Below are positions 61,542 through 64,000 of a DNA stretch of 64,000 nt, one piece after another (position 1 is the first letter of the stretch; each line of letters opens with the position of its first letter). The position numbers and the translations under genes were made by a program. The notes beneath the pieces were generated by a model. It searched no databases, was not told the DNA's origin, and was given only the letters and a program-made list of their open reading frames with translations. Origin of the DNA: Streptomyces fuscichromogenes (GTDB lineage Bacteria > Actinomycetota > Actinomycetes > Streptomycetales > Streptomycetaceae); the NCBI RefSeq assembly GCF_014645815.1, contig NZ_BMML01000028.1, positions 62,001 through 126,000 of the forward strand. The letters run 5' to 3'.

Positions 61542-62907
61542 CAGGGCGATTGCATGGTTCGTTGATCGTGCGTTGGCGCAGGTCAGTTGAGTCCGAGGAC
61601 GGCGAGTGGCCGCTCGTAGGGGCGGAGGGCTGTCGTGCGGAGTCCGGCGGCGATGTTGGTGTGGCCGGCGGCGCGGAGCTGGTTGATGGCGAAGCTGCGG
61701 AGGGTGGCCATGTTCTCCGGGCCGTGTCCGGTAAGGATCTTGGAGGCGTCCTCGCGGAAGGCTGTGTCCCGGACGAAGTGGAGCCTGTTTTCGATCACCC
61801 AGTGCGCCCTCGAGATCGTTGCGATCCGTTCCGGGGATGCCTGGCGGCTGGTCAGGTCGGTGCTGGCGTAGACGGTCTCGCGGCTCTGCTTGCCGGTCTT
61901 GGTGTCGGTGCAGTGGCGTACGACCTTGGCGACCTGGGTGGCGTGGGGGAAGTCGATGCCAAGGTCGGTGACGGTCGGCACGTGCACGACGCGGGTCTCC
62001 TTGCGGCCGCGGCCGGTGGTGCGGTCGTAGAACTTCGCTGTCGCCTTCTCCCAGGGCAGGGTGCTCAGCTGGGTGCAGAGGTTCTTCTGGTTGCGTTTCA
62101 CGGTGAAGGCGTAGTGGGCCTGCTCCGTTTCGACGAGGAAGCGGGCGTGGTCGCGCTGGGTGTGCAGTGCGTCGCCGGTCACGGTGACTCCTCGCAAGCC
62201 ATAGGGGTCCAGGAGGGCGGCGAAGCAGATGATCTCGTTCGTCTTCTCCGGGACCCTGAGCTGGGTGACGGTCATGCCTGTGCCGGTCATCGCGGCCAGC
62301 AGATGGGCGGCCGGGGTGCTGCTCAGGCGCGAGCCGCGGGCGCTCTTGCCGTCGATCGCGAGGGTGTCGGTGCCGGCCCGGTCGTGGCCGAGGAGGTCGG
62401 CCAGGCCGCCGGGGCAGGTGTCCTTGATGACCCGGCGGATCGTCGCGCCGCTGGGCGGGATCCGCACGGCCAGAGCCGTCGTGGTGCGGGCACCGCGGCC
62501 AGAGCCGTTGTGGTGGGGGCACCGAGCCGGGCTAGAACGTCCTGCGGGGCGTCAGCGGCCCACTCATCGATCGCCACGATGCTCCTCGCCCCGCTCACCA
62601 CGGCTAGGGGGGGCGATCAGCAGCACTGCCACGAAGGGGTGGCGCTTTCCGCGCCGGCACCGCGTATCGGCGAGCGTGACCAGCCGCTCGGCCAGCGCAC
62701 CCGTCACGCGGTGCTGACGGGTGGGCGACCTGACCAGGCAGACGGTGGCGGACTGACGGCACATCGAAGCTCCTTTGGGCGAAGGCGACTTGGGAAGGTC
62801 ACCTCCGCAACGGAGCTTCGTTGCGTGTGGTCGCGCATCCATCCACCCTCGTCACGCTGCTGTGACCTGCGCACTCACAAGATCCCCGGGACTTTGCAAT
62901 CGCCCTG
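61542..62907. mobile_element. ISAs1-type insertion sequence with 13-bp terminal inverted repeats
   Basis: CAGGGCGATTGCA at 61542-61554 is exactly inverted at 62895-62907 (TGCAATCGCCCTG), and further similarity (GCGCAGGTCA) continues inward on both sides. The 1366-bp span encloses one ISAs1-family transposase region on the minus strand. No clear target-site duplication is seen in the flanking ten bases, so ends may have been altered or the duplication lost. Confidence 0.8.
61583..62764 (-). pseudogene. ISAs1 family transposase, frameshifted in its N-terminal third
   Basis: The intact part (62467-61583) has the DDE core: LAIDGKSARGS, CFAALLDPYGLRGVTVTGDALHTQRDHARFLVE, HWVIENRLHFVRDTAFREDASKI and HGPENMATLRSFAINQLRAAGHTNIAAGLR. 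The N-terminal domain (from ATG 62764, AAGGAG ribosome site: MCRQSATVCLVRSPTRQHRV, RCRRGKRHPFVAVLL) lies in another frame. The middle (ARSIVAIDEWAADAPQDVLARLG) is in a third. At least two frameshifts break the gene. Programmed shifting is not suggested by any slippery site. Confidence 0.82.
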
Positions 62908-63042
62908 TCCTCGGCGAGGGGGTGGTCCCGCACGGTGGTGCAGGGCCTCGGTCTGCCAGTGTGAGCGGATCATGTTGGCGAGCTGAGTGGGAAGCCTGCT
63001 CGGCAATCAGGCTGGCGACCGCTTCAAGCGTTAGCGCCAACG

Positions 63043-63495
63043 TCAGCCGAGGGGCAAGTGAGGCGGCAGGTCCCCCAACGGCAAAGCGTGAATGGCCGCC
63101 TTGAGATCATCCAACTCATTCCCCTTGAAGGCGTACCGATCATAGGTGCCGATGAATTCCTCTACGTGGACCAGCGGGTTGATCATGCCCCCCAAAAGGA
63201 GCGACAAGATCGCCCCTTCGGAAAGCTCCATGGAATGCTGTGTCGGAGTTCTATCGAGAGTCTGCTCCGCTAGCGCCTGCTCGTTGAGGTACCGGTAACA
63301 GATCGCCATGAGGCAGAGGATGCGTTGACGCTTTGCGTCGAGAGCCTCCCAGCGGGCAAAATTTCCGAATACCTTACCCAGGGCGGTAATCGCCGCCTGG
63401 ATGCCAATATCCGAAATGGCGTCACCTAGTTGTCCACCCTCGACGAATTGCTTGACCGGGCTACCCGTTTTGAGTGCTGCAAGTATGTCGAACAC
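63043..63495 (-). CDS. Hypothetical alpha-helical protein next to the insertion sequence
   Basis: A 150-residue protein (GTG at 63495 after GGGGGAC; a longer start at 63537 would add 14 residues). It is Leu/Ala-rich and largely helical, has no signal peptide, and one hydrophobic helix (LSEGAILSLLLGGMINPLVHVEEFIG). Its codon use is much less GC-rich than the backbone, suggesting horizontal transfer. I do not recognise a family. It may belong to the mobile region. Confidence 0.6.
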   Translation of the reverse strand: MFDILAALKTGSPVKQFVEGGQLGDAISDIGIQAAITALGKVFGNFARWEALDAKRQRILCLMAICYRYLNEQALAEQTLDRTPTQHSMELSEGAILSLLLGGMINPLVHVEEFIGTYDRYAFKGNELDDLKAAIHALPLGDLPPHLPLG

Positions 63496-63594
63496 GAGTG
63501 TCCCCCGTTTCCAGCTAACTGCCGTACTGTTCTTCACCTACCGCCTTTGATCGGGAAGTGTCACAGCCAACCAGTGCACCTGGGCTCGGTTACG

Positions 63595-64000
63595 GATCGT
63601 CGGCTACAGCATCCGCCGGATCAAGGTCTGCACGGTAAACAACCTGCTCTTTTCCGGGGCCCGCCAAGCCGTCCAGCTCAAGCGCCGCCGAGTGGACCGC
63701 AAAAACGGCAGAATCAGCATCAAGACCGTCTACGCCGTCACCAGCCTCACCGCCGAACAGGCCGCACCCGTCGAGCTCGCGAGCTTGATCCGCGACCACT
63801 GGAAGGTCGAGGCCCTGCACCCTGTCAGAGACGTGACGTTCGCCGAGGATGCTTCCCAACTGCGGACAGGCACCGCGCCTCGCGCCATGGCCACCTGGCG
63901 CAACCTCGCCATCGGCGCCCTCCGCCTCGCGGGGAGCACCAACATCGCCGCCGGACTGCGACACAACGCCCGCGACGCACGACGCCCGCTCGCCATCCTG
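63595..64000 (+). pseudogene. 3' part of a second ISAs1-type transposase (cut by window edge)
   Basis: Plus-strand translation resembles an ISAs1 DDE C-terminus: RRIKVCTVNNLLF, then after a one-base shift in the TCTTTT run SGARQAVQLKRRRVDRKNGR, ISIKTVYAVTSLTAEQAAPVELASLIRDHWKVEALHPVRDVTFAEDASQLRTG, and NLAIGALRLAGSTNIAAGLRHNARDARRPLAIL. It lacks an N-terminus and differs strongly from the nearby IS transposase, so it is a separate remnant. The end may continue beyond the window. Confidence 0.75.

Noticed and set aside
62323..62842. Programmed frameshifting in the IS transposase
   Set aside because: Two shifts in different frames without slippery A or T runs at the junctions fit mutation rather than programmed recoding.

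Overview
The window is high-GC DNA with very strong G/C bias at third codon positions, frequent GTG/TTG starts, GTGA/ATGA stop-start overlaps and a tmRNA-smpB-ftsEX neighbourhood. All of this points to the chromosome of a Streptomyces species. From memory, the backbone gene order (ftsE, ftsX, S41 protease, smpB, ssrA, LysR gene, matA, matB, nnaR, narK, sigU and its anti-sigma gene, helicase, NAD malic enzyme, HU, murA, algH, DUF3039, hexosaminidase) matches the SCO2969-SCO2943 segment of S. coelicolor read in one direction. No search was run to confirm this.

Layout. 0-4.3 kb: cell division (ftsEX), a secreted S41 protease and the trans-translation pair smpB/ssrA. 4.3-13.6 kb: a minus-strand alpha-xylosidase/sugar ABC importer operon with its LacI regulator, then an MFS exporter and a secreted protein carrying minisatellite repeats. 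13.9-19.5 kb: a LysR regulator and the mat locus (mycelial aggregation polysaccharide) with an acyltransferase. 19.8-30.7 kb: an accessory polymorphic-toxin region. It holds a 1548-residue Rhs protein with a putative type VII secretion signal domain and a TreTu-like C-terminus, its probable immunity gene, and a divergent seven-gene operon of lipoprotein, secreted, WXG-like and second signal-domain proteins. 30.8-34.4 kb: nitrate/nitrite assimilation (nnaR, narK) and a CGNR regulator. 34.8-43.6 kb: sigU/anti-sigma, a HelD-like helicase, an unassigned structured RNA, malic enzyme, HU, murA, algH and a DUF3039 gene. 43.9-46.3 kb: a decayed sugar permease coupled to a GH20 hexosaminidase. 46.6-52.1 kb: a three-subunit molybdenum hydroxylase with unusual features plus a P-loop kinase. 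52.2-57.6 kb: a SUKH-like protein, a CPBP protease/two-component operon, and two small exported proteins. 57.7-64 kb: a mobile-looking end with a tRNA 3' remnant, an MFS pump behind a leader-peptide attenuator, an I36-type protein, an AraC regulator, an ISAs1-type element with 13-bp terminal repeats and a second transposase fragment.

How genes work together. The ABC importer, alpha-xylosidase and LacI protein form one substrate-uptake circuit with palindromic operators upstream. MatA/MatB and the acyltransferase are translationally coupled and probably make a surface polysaccharide. Rhs toxin and immunity genes face a second cassette that shares the same N-terminal signal motif, although no type VII core gene lies in the window. 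The most informative unexplained signals are the six-codon leader peptide and hairpin before the MFS gene, the molybdenum subunit lacking the expected catalytic Glu beside a 2Fe-2S subunit with a prion-like repeat tail, the exported lipoyl domain, and the structured RNA before malic enzyme.
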